From assembly GCA_009760855.2 (NCBI GenBank), contig WPIO01000383.1, positions 1 through 62,220 of the forward strand: 62,220 nucleotides of DNA, given 5' to 3'. The stretch's first letter is position 1. Every line of letters begins with the position of its first letter. This document shows positions 22,560 through 34,200 of this stretch, piece after piece. The translations under genes were made by a program, and so were the position numbers. The notes beneath the pieces are model-generated. The model was given only the letters and a program-made list of their open reading frames with translations. It was not told where the DNA came from and made no database searches. This DNA comes from Cristatella mucedo. Taxonomy: Eukaryota; Bryozoa; Phylactolaemata; Cristatellidae.

Positions 22560-24900
22560 ACTGCGAACTCGTGCGAAACGTGTTATTAACGTTCGAAATG
22601 CTTGAAACAAGGTGCAGCACTCTGCTGCCAGCCTGAGCACGCTCCAACAAGCAGAATTGAAGTTTCTGGATATTCCGCGATCTGCTGCGAACTTGTGCGA
22701 AATGTGATATTAACGTGCCAAAAGCTTGAAACAAGGTGCAGCACTCTGCTGACAGCCACCGCACGCTCCGACAAGCAGATTTGAAGTTTCTGGATATTCT
22801 GTGATCTTCTGCGAACTCGTGCGAAAAGTGTTATTGACGTTCGAAATGCTTAAAACAAGGTGCAGCACTCTGCTGCCAGCCAGCGAACGCTCCGAAATGT
22901 AGCTTTGAAGTTTCCAGATATTCCGCGATCTGCTGCGAACTCGTGGGAAATGTGTTATTTACGTGCAAAATGCTTAAAACAAGGTGCAGTACTCTGCTGC
23001 TAGCCAGCTTACGCTCCGACATGAAGATTTGAAGTTTCTAGATTTCCGCGATCTGCTGCGAACTCGTGCGAAGTGTGTTTTTTGACTGCGAAATGCTCAA
23101 AACAAGGTGGCCCACTCTGCTGCCAGGCAGCCCACGCTCCGACATGTACATTTGAAGTTTCTAGAAATTCCACGATCTGCTGCAAACTCGTGCGAAATGT
23201 GTTATATACGTGCAAAATGCTTGAAACAAGGTGCAGCACTCTGCAGCCAGCCAGCACACGCTCCGACATGTTGATTCGAAGTTTCAAGATATTCTGCGAT
23301 CTGCTGCGAACTCGTGCGAAATGTGTTATTGACGTTCGAAATTCTTGAAACAAGGGGCTGCACCCTTCTGCCAGCCTGCGCACGCTTTAAAAAGCAGAAT
23401 TACAGTTTCTGGATATTCCGCGATCTGCTGCGAACTCGTGCGAAATGTGATATTTACGTGCCAAAAGCTTGAAACAAGGTGCAGCACTCTGCTGCCAGCC
23501 AGCTCACGCTGCGACATGCTGATTTGAAGTTTCTAGTTATTCCGCGATCTGCTGCAAACTCGTGCGAAATGTGTTATTCGAGTGCAAAATGCTTGAAAGA
23601 AAGTGCAGCACTCTGCTGCCAGCCAGCTCACGCTCCGACATGTAGATTCGAAGTTTCTAGATATTCCGCGATCTGCTGCGAACTCGTGCGAAATGTGTAT
23701 TGACGTTCGAAATGCTTGAAACAAGGTGCTGCACCCTTCTGCCAGCCTGTGCACGCTCCGACAAGCAGAATTAAAGTTTCTGGATATTCAGCGATCTGCT
23801 GCGAACTCGTGCGAAATGTGTTATTCGAGTGCAAAATGCTCGCAACAAGGTGCAGCACTCTGCTGTCAGCCAGTGCACGCTCCGACATGTAGATTCGAAG
23901 TTTCTAGATATTCTGCGATCTGCTGCGAACTCGTGCGAAATGTGTTATTTACATGCGAAAAGCTTGATACAAGGTGCAGCACTCTGCTGACAGGCAGTGC
24001 ACGCTCCGACACGTAGATTTGAAGTTTCTAGTTATTCTGCGATCTGCTGCGAACTCGTGCGAAATGTGTTATTTACGTGCGAAATGCTTGAAACAAGGTG
24101 CAGCACTCTGCTGCCAGCCAGCCCACGCTCCGACAAGCAGATTTGAAGTTTCTGGATATTCCGTGATCTGGTGCGAAGTGGTGCGAACTGTGTTATTCGA
24201 GTGCGAAATGCTCAAAACAAGGTGCAGCTCTCTGCTGACAGCCAGCCCACGCTCCGACAAGCAGATTTTAAGTTTCTGGATATTCTGCGATCTGCTGCGA
24301 ACTCGTGCGAAATGTGTTATTTACGTGCGAAATGCTTGAAACAAGGTGCAGCACTCTGCTGCCAGCCAGCGCACGCTCCGACATGTAGGTTTCAAAGTTT
24401 CTAGATATTCCGCGATCTGCTGCGAACTCGTGCAAAATGTGTATTGACGTACGAAATGCTTAAAACAAGGTGCAGCACTCTGCTGCCAGCCAGCTCACGC
24501 TCCGACATGTAGATTTGAAGTTTCTAGATATTCCGCGATCTGCTGCGAACTCGTGCGAAATGTGTTATTTACGAGCGAAATGCTTGAAACAAGGTGCAGC
24601 ACTCTGCTGCCAGCCAGTGCACGCTCCGACATGTAGATTTGAAGTTTCTAGATATTCCGCGATCTGCTGCGAACTCGTGCGAAATGTGTTATTTCCGTGC
24701 AAAATGCTTGATACAAGGTGCAGCACTCTGCTGACAGGCAGTGCACGCTCCGACACGTAGATTTGAAGTTTCTAGTTATTCTGCGATCTGCTGCGAACTC
24801 GTGCGAAATGTGTATTGACGTACGAAATGCTTGAAACAAGGTGCACCACTCTGCTGCCAGCCAGCACACGCTCCGACATGTAGATTTAAAGTTTCTAGAT
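22560..24900 (+). repeat. Marked region 3
   Basis: Order: L-M (about 22571-22850, matching 37.03-37.25 kb), N (22881-22960), F and G (about 23.0-23.2 kb), H (23.26 kb), P-Q-P (about 23.35-23.78 kb), R (24.0 kb) and A (24163). The A copy carries GTGCAGCTCTCTGC, which also occurs beside the A relic near 1210. D-like marks (GATTTAAAG, GTGCACC) appear near 24.84-24.9 kb. Confidence 0.82.
22897..23092 (+). repeat. Long-range copy of 47391-47586
   Basis: 196 bp covering N into F read identically to 47391-47586, 24,494 bp away. Rare shared marks include GTAGCTTTGAAG, CGTGGGAAATG, GCAGTACTCTG, AGCTTACGCTCC and CATGAAGATTTG. Beyond the right end the two diverge sharply. Confidence 0.85.
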
Positions 24901-25708
24901 ATTCTGCGATCTGCTGTGAACTCGTGCGAAATGTGTTATTTACGTGCAAAATGCTTGATACAAGGTGCAGCACTCTGCTGCCAGCCAGCTCACGCTCCGA
25001 CATGTAGATTTGAAGTTTCTAGATATTCTGCGATCTGCTGCGAACTCGTGCGAAATGTGTTATTGACGTGCGAAATGCTTGAAACAAGGTGCAGCACTCT
25101 GCTGCCAGCCAGCTCACGCTCCGACAAGCAGATTTGAAGTTTCTGGATATTCCGCGATCTGCTGCGAACTCGTGCGAAATGTGTTATTTACGTGCAAAAT
25201 GCTTGAAACATGGTGCAGCACTCTGCTGCCAGCCAGCCCACGCTCTGACAAGCAGATTTGAAGTTTCTAGATATTCCGCGATCTGCTGCGAACTCGTGCG
25301 AAATGTGTTATTCGAGTGCGAAATGCTTGAAACAAGGTGCAGCACTCTGCTGCCAGCCAGCGCACGCTCCGACAAGTAGATTCGAAGTTTCTAGATATTC
25401 TGCGATCTGCTGCGAACTCGTGCGAAATGTGTTATTGACGTGCGAAATGCTTGAAACAAGGTGCAGCACTCTGCTGCCAGCCAGCTCACGCTCCGACATG
25501 TAGATTTGAAGTTTCTAGATATTCCGCGATCTGCTGCGAACTCGTGCGAAATGTGTTATTGACGTGCGAAATGCTTTAAACATGGTGCAGCACTCTGCTG
25601 CTAGCCAGAGCACGCTCCGACAAGCAGATTTGAAGTTTCTAGATATTCCGCGATCTGCTGCGAACTCGTGCGAAATGTGTTATTTACGTGCAAAATGCTT
25701 GAAACAAG

Positions 25709-25808
25709 GTGCAGCACTCTGCTGCCAGCCAGTGCACGCTCCGACAAGCAGATTTGAAGTTTCTACATATTCCGCGATCTGCTGCGAACTCGTGCGAAAC
25801 GTGTTATT
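25709..25808 (+). repeat. Shortened monomer, 100 bp
   Basis: GTGTTATT joins GTGCAGCACTC directly; about 24 bp between the core and the dyad are missing. Confidence 0.78.
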
Positions 25809-26471
25809 GTGCAGCACTCTGCTGCTAGCAAGCCCACGCTCCGACATGTAGCTTTGAAGTTTTCAGATATTCCGCGATCTGCTGCGAACTCGTGCGAAAT
25901 GTGTTATTTACGTGCAAAATGCTTGAAACAAGGTGCAGCACTCTGCTGCCAGCCAGCTCACGCTCCGACATGTAGATTTGAAGTTTCTAGATATTCCGCG
26001 ATCTGCTGCGAACTCGTGCGAAATGTGTTATTCGAGTGCGAAATGCTTGAAACAAGGTGCAGCACTCTGCTGCCAGCCAGTGCACGCTCCGACATGTAGA
26101 TTTGAAGTTTCTAGATATTCCGCGATCTGCTGCGAACTCGTGCGAAATGTGTTATTGACGTACAAAAATGCTTGAAACAAGGTGCAGCACTCTGCTGCCA
26201 GCCAGTGCACGCTCCGACAAGCAGATTTGAAGTTTCTGGATATTCTGCGATCTGCTGCGAACTCGTGCGAAATGTGTTATTTACGTGCAAAATGCTTGAA
26301 ACAAGGTGCAGCACTCTGCTGCCAGCCAGCCCACGCTCCGACATGCAGATTTGAAGTTTCTAGATATTCCGCGATCTGCTGCGAACTCGTGCGAAATGTG
26401 TTATTCGAGTGCGAAATGCTTGAAACAAGGTGCAGCACTCTGCTGCCAGCCAGTGCACGCTCCGACATGTA

Positions 26472-26595
26472 GATTTGAAGTTTCTAGATATTCTGCGATC
26501 TGCTGCGAACTCGTGCGAAATGTGTTATTTACGTGCGAAATGCTTGAAACAAGGTGCAGCACTCTGCTGCCAGCCAGCTCACGCTCCGACATGTA
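26472..26595 (+). repeat. Second reference monomer
   Basis: A 124-bp copy matching the majority base at all but one site (CTG for CCG at positions 23-24). It lies in one of the least diverged stretches, where successive copies differ at only a handful of positions. It is given as an anchor for anyone phasing the array. Confidence 0.88.
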
Positions 26596-26858
26596 GATTT
26601 GAAGTTTCTAGATATTCCGCGATCTGCTGCGAACTCGTGCGAAATGTGTTATTTACGTGCGAAATGCTTGAAACAAGGTGCAGCACTCTGCTGCCAGCCA
26701 GCCCACGCTCCGACAAGCAGATTTGAAGTTTCTAGTTATTCTGCGATCTGCTGCGAACTCGTGCGAAATGTGTTATTTACTTGCGAAATGTTTGAAACAA
26801 GGTGCAGCACCCTGCTGCTAGCCAGCGCATGCTCCGACAATCAGAATTAAAGTTTCTG

Positions 26859-26927
26859 GATATTCTGCGATCTGCTGCGAACTCGTGCGAAATGTGTTAT
26901 TTACGTGCGAAATGCTTGAAACAAGAA
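26859..26927 (+). repeat. Truncated monomer, 69 bp
   Basis: GAAACAAG joins AAGATATTCTGCG, removing the dyad, the tail and the head of the next copy (about 55 bp). Confidence 0.8.
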
Positions 26928-29666
26928 GATATTCTGCGATCTGCTGCGAACTCGTGCGAAATGTGTTATTTACATGCGAAAAGCTTGAAAAAAGGTGCAG
27001 CACTCTGCTGACAGGCAGTGCACGCTCCGACACGTAGATTTGAAGTTTCTAGTTATTCTGCGATCTGCTGCGAACTCGTGCGAAATGTGTTATTTACGTG
27101 CGAAATGCTTGAAACAAGGTGCAGCACTCTGCTGCCAGCCAGCGCCCGCTCCGACAAGCAGATTTGAAGTTTCTGGATATTCCGCGATCTGCTGCGAACT
27201 CGTGCGAAACGTGTTATTTACGTGCGAAATGCTTTAAACAAGGTGCAGCACTCTGCTGCCAGCCTGCCCACGCTCCGACATGCAGATTTGAAGTTTCTAC
27301 ATATTCCGCGATCTGCTGCGAACTCGTGCGAAATGTGTTATATCCGTGCGAAAAGCTTGAAACAAGGTGCAGCACTCTGCTGCCAGCCAGCTCACGCTCC
27401 GACATGCAGATTTGAAGTTTCTAGATATTCCGCGATCTGCTGCGAACTCGTGCGAAATGTGTTTTTTTGACGTGCGAAATGCTTGAAAACAAGGTGCAGC
27501 ACTCTGCTGCCAGCCAGCACACGCCCAGACATGCAGATTTGAAGTTTCTAGATATTCCGCGATCTGCTGCGAACTCGTGAGAAATGTGTTATTTACGTGC
27601 AAAATGCTTGAAACAAGGTGCAGCACTCTGCTGCCAGCCAGCTCACGCTCCGACATGTAGATTCGAAGTTTCTAGATATTCCGCGATCTGCTGCGAACTC
27701 GTGCGAAATGTGTTATTTACGTGCCAAATGCTTGAAACAAAGTGCAGCACTCAGCTGCCAACCAGCCACACGCTCCGACAAGCAGATTTGAAGTTTCTAG
27801 GTATTCTGCGATCTGCTGCGAACTCGTGCGAAATGTGTTATTCAAGTGCAAAATGCTTGAAACAAGGTGCAGCACTCTGCTGCCAGTCAGTGCACGCTCC
27901 GACAAGCAGATTTGAAGTTTCTACATATTCCGCGATCTGCTGCGAACTCGTGCGAAACGTGTTATTTACGTGCGAAATGCTTTAAACAAGATGCAGCACA
28001 GCACTGCTGCCAGCCAGCTCACGCTCCGAAATGTAGATTTGAAATTCCGACATATCCCGCGATCTGCTGCGAACTCGTGCGAAACGTGTTATTTACGTGC
28101 GAAATGCTTTAAACAAGGTGCAGCACTCTGCTGCCAGCCAGTGCACGCTCCGACATGTAGATTTGAAGTTTCTAGATATTCCGCGATCTGCTGCGAACTC
28201 GTGCGAAATGTGATATTTACGTGCCAAAAGCTTGAAACAAGGTGCAGCACTCTGCTGCCAGCCAGCGCACGCTCCGACATGCAGATTTGAAGTTTCTAGA
28301 TATTCCGCGATCTGCTGCGAACTCGTGCGAAACGTGTTATTTACGTGCGAAATGCTTGAAACAAGGTGCAGCACTCTGCTGCCAGCCAGCGCACGCTCCG
28401 ACATGTAGATTTGAAGTTTCTAGATATTCCGCGATCTGCTGCGAACTCGTGCGAAATGTGTTATTTACGTTCGAAATGCTTAAAACAAGGTGCAGCACTC
28501 TGCTGCCAGCCAGCGCACGCTCCGACATGTAGATTTGAAGTTTCTACATATTCCGCGATCTGCTGCGAACTCGTGCGAAATGTGTTATTAACGTGCGAAA
28601 TGCTTTAAACATGGTGCAGCACTCTGCTGCCAGCCAGCGCACGCTCCGATATGTAGATTCGAAGTTTCTACATATTCTGCGATCTGCTGCGAACTCGTGC
28701 GAAATGTGTATTTTACGTGCGAAATGCTTGAAATAAGCTGCATCACTTTGCTGCCAGCCAGAGCACGCTCCTAAATGTAGATTTGAAGTTTCTAGATATT
28801 CTGCGATCTGCTGCGAACTCGTGCGAAATGTGTTATTACGTGCGAAAATGCTTGAAAACAAGGTGAAGCACTCTGCTGCCAGCCAGCCCACGCTCCGACG
28901 AGCAGATTTGAAGTTTCTGGATATTCCGCGATCTGCTGCGAACTCGTGCGAAATGTGTTATTGATGTTCGAAATGCTTGAACCAGGTGCAGCACTCTGCT
29001 GCTGCCAGCCAGCTCACGCTCCGACATGTAGATTTCGAAGTTTTCTAGATATTCCGCGATCTGGTGCGAACTCGTGCGAAACGTGTTATTGACGTGCGAA
29101 ATGCTTTAAACATGGTGCAGCACTCTGCTGCCAGTCAGCGCACGCTCCGACATGCAGATTTGAAGTTTCTAGATATTCTGCGATCTGCTGCGAACTCGTG
29201 CGAAATGTGTTATTTACGTGCAAAATGCTTGAAACAAGGTGCAGCACTCTGCTGCCAGCCAGCTCACGCTCCGACATGTAGATTTGAAGTTTCTAGATAT
29301 TCCGCGATCTGCTGCGAACTCGTGCGAAATGTGTTATTCGAGTGCGAAATGCTCAAAACAAGGTGCAGCACTCTGCTGCCAGCCAGCTCACGCTCCGACA
29401 TGTAGATTTGAAGTTTCTAGATATTCCGCGATCTGCTGCGAACTCGTGCGAAATGTGTTATTCGAGTGCGAAATGCTTGAAACAAGGTGCAGCACTCTGC
29501 TGCCAGCCAGCACACGCTCCGACATGCAGATTTGAAGTTTCTAGATATTCCGCGATCTGCTGCGAACTCGTGCGAAATGTGTTATTGACGTGCGAAATGC
29601 TTGAAACAAGGTGCAGCACTCTTCTGCCAGCCAGTGCACGCTCCGACATGCAGATTGAAGTTTCTA

Positions 29667-29730
29667 GATATTCCGCGATTTGCTACAAACTGGTGCGAAA
29701 TGAGTTTTTGGAGTGGTTTTGAAGTTTCTA
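29667..29730 (+). repeat. Truncated and diverged monomer, 64 bp
   Basis: GATATT recurs after 64 bp. Between them lie several private changes (GATTTGCTACAAACTGG, AATGAGTTTTTGGAGTGG) before a return to TTTGAAGTTTC. The bases near 29703-29716 are not obviously derived from the usual core, so this may be a patched or much mutated joint. Confidence 0.7.
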
Positions 29731-30857
29731 GATATTCCGCGATCTGCTGCGAACTCGTGCGAAATGTGTTATTCGACTGCGAAATGCTTGAAACAAGGTG
29801 CAGCACTCTGCTGCCAGCCAGCTCACGCTCCGACATGCAGATTTGAAGTTTCTAGATATTCCGCGATCTGCTGCGAACTCGTGCGAAATGTGTTATTGAC
29901 GTTCGAAATGCTTGAAACAAGGTGCAGCACTCTGCTGCCAGCCAGTCTGCACGCTCCGACAAGCAGATTTGAAGTTTCTGGATATTCTGCGATCTGCTGC
30001 GAACTCGTGCGAAATGTGTTATTGACGTTCGAAATGCTTGAAACAAGGTGCAGCACTCTGCTGCCAGCCAGCTCACGCTCCGACATGTAGATTTGAAGTT
30101 TCTAGATATTCCGCGATCTGCTGCGAACTCGTGCGAAATGTGTTATTGACGTGCGAAATGCTTGAAACAAGGTGCAGCACTCTGCTGCCAGCAAGCTCAC
30201 GCTCCGACGAGCAGATTTGAAGTTTCTAGATATTCCGCGATCTGCTGCGAACTCGTGCGAAATGTGTTATTTACGTTCGAAATGCTCAAAACAAGGTGCA
30301 GCACTCTGCTGCCAGCCAGCCCACGCTCCGACATGCAGATTTGAAGTTTCTAGATATTCCGCGATCTGCTGCGAACTCGTGCGAAATGTGTTATTTTACG
30401 TGCGAAATGCTTTAAACAAGGTGCAGCACTCTGCTGCCAGCTAGCTCACGCTCCGACATGCAGATTTGAAGTTTCTAGATATTCCGCGATCTGCTGCGAA
30501 CTCGTGCGAAATGTGTTTTTTACGTGCGAAATGCTTGAAACAAGGTGCAGCACTCTGCTGCCAGCCAGCGCACGCTCCGACATGTAGATTTGAAGTTTCT
30601 AGATATTCCGCGATCTGCTGCGAACTCGTGCGAAATGTGTTATTTACGTGCGAAATGCTTTAAAACAAGGTGCAGCACTCTGCTGCCAGCCAGCTCACGC
30701 TCCGACATGCAGATTTGAAGTTTCTAGATTTCCGCGATCTACTGCGAACTCGTGCGAAATGTGTTATTTACGCGCAAAATGCTTGAAACAAGGTGCAGCA
30801 CTCTGCTGCCAGCCAGCTCACGCTCCGACATGTAGATTTGAAGTTTCTAGATATTCC

Positions 30858-30901
30858 GCGATCTGCTGCGAACTCGTGCGAAATGTGTTATTTACGTGCG
30901 A
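30858..30901 (+). other. Helically phased GCGA motifs in the monomer core
   Basis: In this copy GCGA begins at 30858, 30868, 30878 and 30898, that is monomer positions 24, 34, 44 and 64. The spacings are 10, 10 and 20 bp. Three of the four sites extend to TGCGAA, and the last two share the 11-mer CGTGCGAAATG exactly 20 bp apart. The next 10-bp step (position 74) holds a weaker match, TTGAAA. The spacing puts the motifs on about the same face of the helix. This could reflect growth of the monomer from a 10- or 20-bp ancestor, or a row of binding sites. The sequence alone does not decide between these. Confidence 0.75.
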
Positions 30902-30973
30902 AATGCTTGAAACAAGGTGCAGCACTCTGCTGCCAGCCAGTGCACGCTCCGACATGTAGATTTGAAGTTTCTA

Positions 30974-31045
30974 GATATTCCGCGATCTGCTGCGAACTCG
31001 TGCGAAATGTGTTATTTACGTTGACATGCAGATTTGAAGTTTCTA
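30974..31045 (+). repeat. Truncated monomer, 72 bp, at the edge of an S dimer
   Basis: TTATTTACGT joins TGACATGCAG, removing about 52 bp. It marks a switch from near-consensus copies to a block with CGTGGGAAATG and then the S dimer. Confidence 0.8.
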
Positions 31046-31080
31046 GATATTCTGCGATCTGCTGCAAACTCGTGGGAAAT

Positions 31081-31292
31081 GTGTTATTTCCGTGCAAAAT
31101 GCTTAAACCAAGGGGCAGCACTCTGCTGCCAGCCAGTGCACGCTCCGAGATGCAAATTTGAAGTTTCAAGATTTCCGCGATCTGCTGCGAACTCGTGGGA
31201 AGTGTGTTTTTTGAGTACGAAATGCTCAGAACAAGGTGGTGCACTCTGCTGCCAGCCAGTGCACGCTCCGACATGTAGATTTGAAGTTTCTA
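31081..31292 (+). repeat. S dimer, copy 4
   Basis: Reads the same as 12794-13005 (offset 18,287), ending where CTAGTTATT replaces CTAGATATT. It stands alone here, without the P or R neighbours of the other copies. Confidence 0.85.
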
Positions 31293-34200
31293 GTTATTCT
31301 GCGATCTGCTGCGAACTCGTGCGAAATGTGTTATTCGAGAGAGAAATGCTTGAAAGAACGTGCAGCACTCTGCTGACAGCCAGCCCACGCTCCGACATGT
31401 AGATTCGAAGTTTCGAGATATTCTGCGATCTGCTGCGAACTCGTGCGAAATGTGTTATTCGAGTGCGAAATGCTCAAAACAAGGTGCAGCACTCTGCTGC
31501 CAGCCAGCCCACGCTCCGACAAGCAGATTTGAAGTTTCTAGATATTCTGCGATCTGCTGCGAACTCGTGCGAAATGTGTTATTCGAGTGCGAAATGCTTG
31601 AAACAAGGTGCAGCACTCTGCTGCCAGCCAGCTCACGCTCCGACATGTAGATTTGAAGTTTCTAGATATTCCGCGATCTGCTGCGAACTCGTGCGAAATG
31701 TGTTATTTACTAGCGAAATGCTTAAAACAAGGTGCAGCACTCTGCTGCCAGCCAGCTCACGCTCCGACAAGCAGATTTGAAGTTTCTGGATATTCTGCGA
31801 TCTTCTGCGAACTCGTGCGAAATGTGTTATTTACTAGCGAAATGCTTAAAACAAGGTGCAGCACTCTGCTGCCAGCCAGCTCACGCTCCGACATGTAGGT
31901 TTCGAAGTTTCTAGATATACGGCGATCTGCTGCGAACTCGTGCGAAATGTGTTATTTACGTGCAAAATGCTTGAAACAAGGTGCAGCACTCTGCTGCCAG
32001 CCAGCTCACGCTCCGACATGTAGATTCGAAGTTTCTAGATATTCCGCGATCTGCTGCGAACTCGTGCGAAATGTGTTATTGACGTTCGAAATGCTTGAAA
32101 CAAGGTGCAGCACTCTGCTGCCAGCCTGAGCACGCTCCGACATGCAGATTTGAAGTTTCTAGATATTCCGCGATCTGCTGCGAACTCGTGCGAAATGTGT
32201 TATTCGAGTGCGAAAAGCTTGAAACAAGGTGCAGCACTCTGCTGCAAGCCAGCGCACGCTCCGACATGCAGATTTGAAGTTTCTAGATATTCTGCGATCT
32301 GCTGCAAACTCGTGCGAAATGTGTTATTTACGTGCGAAATGCTTGAAACAAGGTGCAGCACTCTGCTGCCAGCCAGCTCACGCTCCGACATGTAGATTTG
32401 AAGTTTCTAGATATTCTGCGATCTGCTGCGAACTCGTGCGAAATGTGTTATTTACGTGCGAAATGCTTGAAACAAGGTGCAGCACTCTGCTGCCAGCCTG
32501 CACACGCTCCAACGAGCAGATTTGAAGTTTCTGGATATTCCGCGATCTGCTGCGAACTCGTGCGAAATGTGTTATTTACGTGCGAAATGCTTGAAACAAG
32601 GTGCAGCACTCTGCTGCCAGCCAGCTCACGCTGCGACATGCAGATTTGAAGTTTCTAGATATTCCGCGATCTGCTGCAAACTCGTGCGAAATGTGTTATT
32701 CGAGTGCGAAATGCTTGAAAGAAGGTGCAGCACTCTGCTGCCAGCCAGCTCACGCTCCGACATGTAGATTCGAAGTTTCTAGATATTCCGCGATCTGCTG
32801 CGAACTCGTGCGAAATGTGTTATTGACGATTGAAAAGCTTGAAACAAGGTGCAGCACTCTGCTGCCAGCCAGCACACGCTCCGACAAGCAGATTTGAAGT
32901 TTCTAGATATTCCGCGATCTGCTGCGAACTCGTGCGAAATGTGTTATTTACTTGCGAAATGCTTGAAACAAGGTGCAGCACTCTGCTGCCAGCCAGCCCA
33001 CGCTCCGACATGTAGGTTTGAAGTTTCTAGATAGACCGCGATCTGCTGCGAACTCGTGCGAAATGTGTTATTCGAGAGAGAAATGCTTGAAAGAACGTGC
33101 AGCACTCTGCTGACAGCCAGCTCACGCTCCGACAAGCAGATTTGAAGTTTCTGGATATTCTGCGATCTGCTGCGAACTCGTGCGAAATGTGTTATTGACG
33201 TTCGAAATGCTTGAAACAAGGTGCAGCACTCTGCTGCCAGCCAGCACACGCTCCGACATGTAGATTTGAAGTTCCTAGATATTCCGCGATCTGCTGCGAA
33301 CTCGTGCGAAATGTGTTATTTACGTGCGAAATGCTTGAAACAAGGTGCAGCACTCTGCTGACAGCCAGCCCACGCTCCGACATGTAGATTCGAAGTTTCG
33401 AGATATTCTGCGATCTGCTGCGAACTCGTGCGAAATGTGTTATTGACGTTCGAAATGCTTGAAACAAGGTGCAGCACTCTGCTGCCAGCCAGTGCACGCT
33501 CCGACATGTAGATTTGAAGTTTCTAGATATTCCGCGATCTGCTGCGAACTCGTGCGAAATGTGTTATTGACGTGCGAAATGCTTGAAACAAGGTGCAGCA
33601 CTCTGCTGCCAGCCAGCTCACGCTCCGACAAGCAGATTTGAAGTTTCTGGATATTCTGCGATCTGCTGCGAACTCGTGCGAAATGTGTTATTTACGTGCG
33701 AAATGCTTGAAACAAGGTGCAGCACTCTGCTGCCAGCCAGCTCACGCTCCGACATGCTGATTTGAAGTTTCTAGATATTCCGCGATCTGCTGCAAACTCG
33801 TGCGAAATGTGTTATTCGAGTGCGAAATGCTCAAAACAAGGTGCAGCACTCTGCTGACAGCCAGCCCACGCTCCGACAAGCAGATTTGAAGTTTCTGGAT
33901 ATTCTGCGATCTTCTGCGAACTCGTGCGAAACGTGTTATTAACGTTCGAAATGCTTGAAACAAGGTGCAGCACTCTGCTGCCAGGCAGTGCACGCTCCGA
34001 CACGTAGATTTGAAGTTTCTAGATATTCCGCGATCTGCTGCGAACTCGTGCGAAATGTGTTATTTACGTGCAAAATGCTTGAAACAAGGTGCAGCACTCT
34101 GCTGCCAGCCAGCTCACGCTCCGACATGCAGATTTGAAGTTTTCTAGATATTCCGCGATCTGCTGCGAACTCGTGCGAAATGTGTTATTTACGTGCGAAA

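Larger units (their letters stand above)
17470..22560 (+). repeat. Near-consensus region
   Basis: About 41 monomers close to the reference. P tails occur near 17.51 and 17.88 kb, about 370 bp apart. Between 18.7 and 19.75 kb several copies have one to three extra A in GAAAACAAGG or GCGAAAAAGC. One T copy lies near 20.73-20.87 kb. A 6-bp insert makes GCAAAATCAAAATGC near 22340. Otherwise differences sit at the usual variable sites. No non-satellite sequence. Confidence 0.85.
24900..31080 (+). repeat. Near-consensus region with several deletions
   Basis: About 50 monomers, including some of the least diverged of the window (26.0-26.7 and 30.4-30.96 kb). Shortened copies lie at 25709-25808, 26859-26927, 29667-29730 and 30974-31045. 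One copy near 28.0 kb has GATGCAGCACAGCACTGC, a small duplication next to the dyad. Another near 28.99 kb has an extra CTG (CTGCTGCTGCC). No gene-like content. Confidence 0.85.

Noticed and set aside
30878-30901. CENP-B box
   Set aside because: On the reverse strand TTCGCACGAG gives the TTCG and the following A of the core, but the CGGG part is TCGC. Too weak to call.
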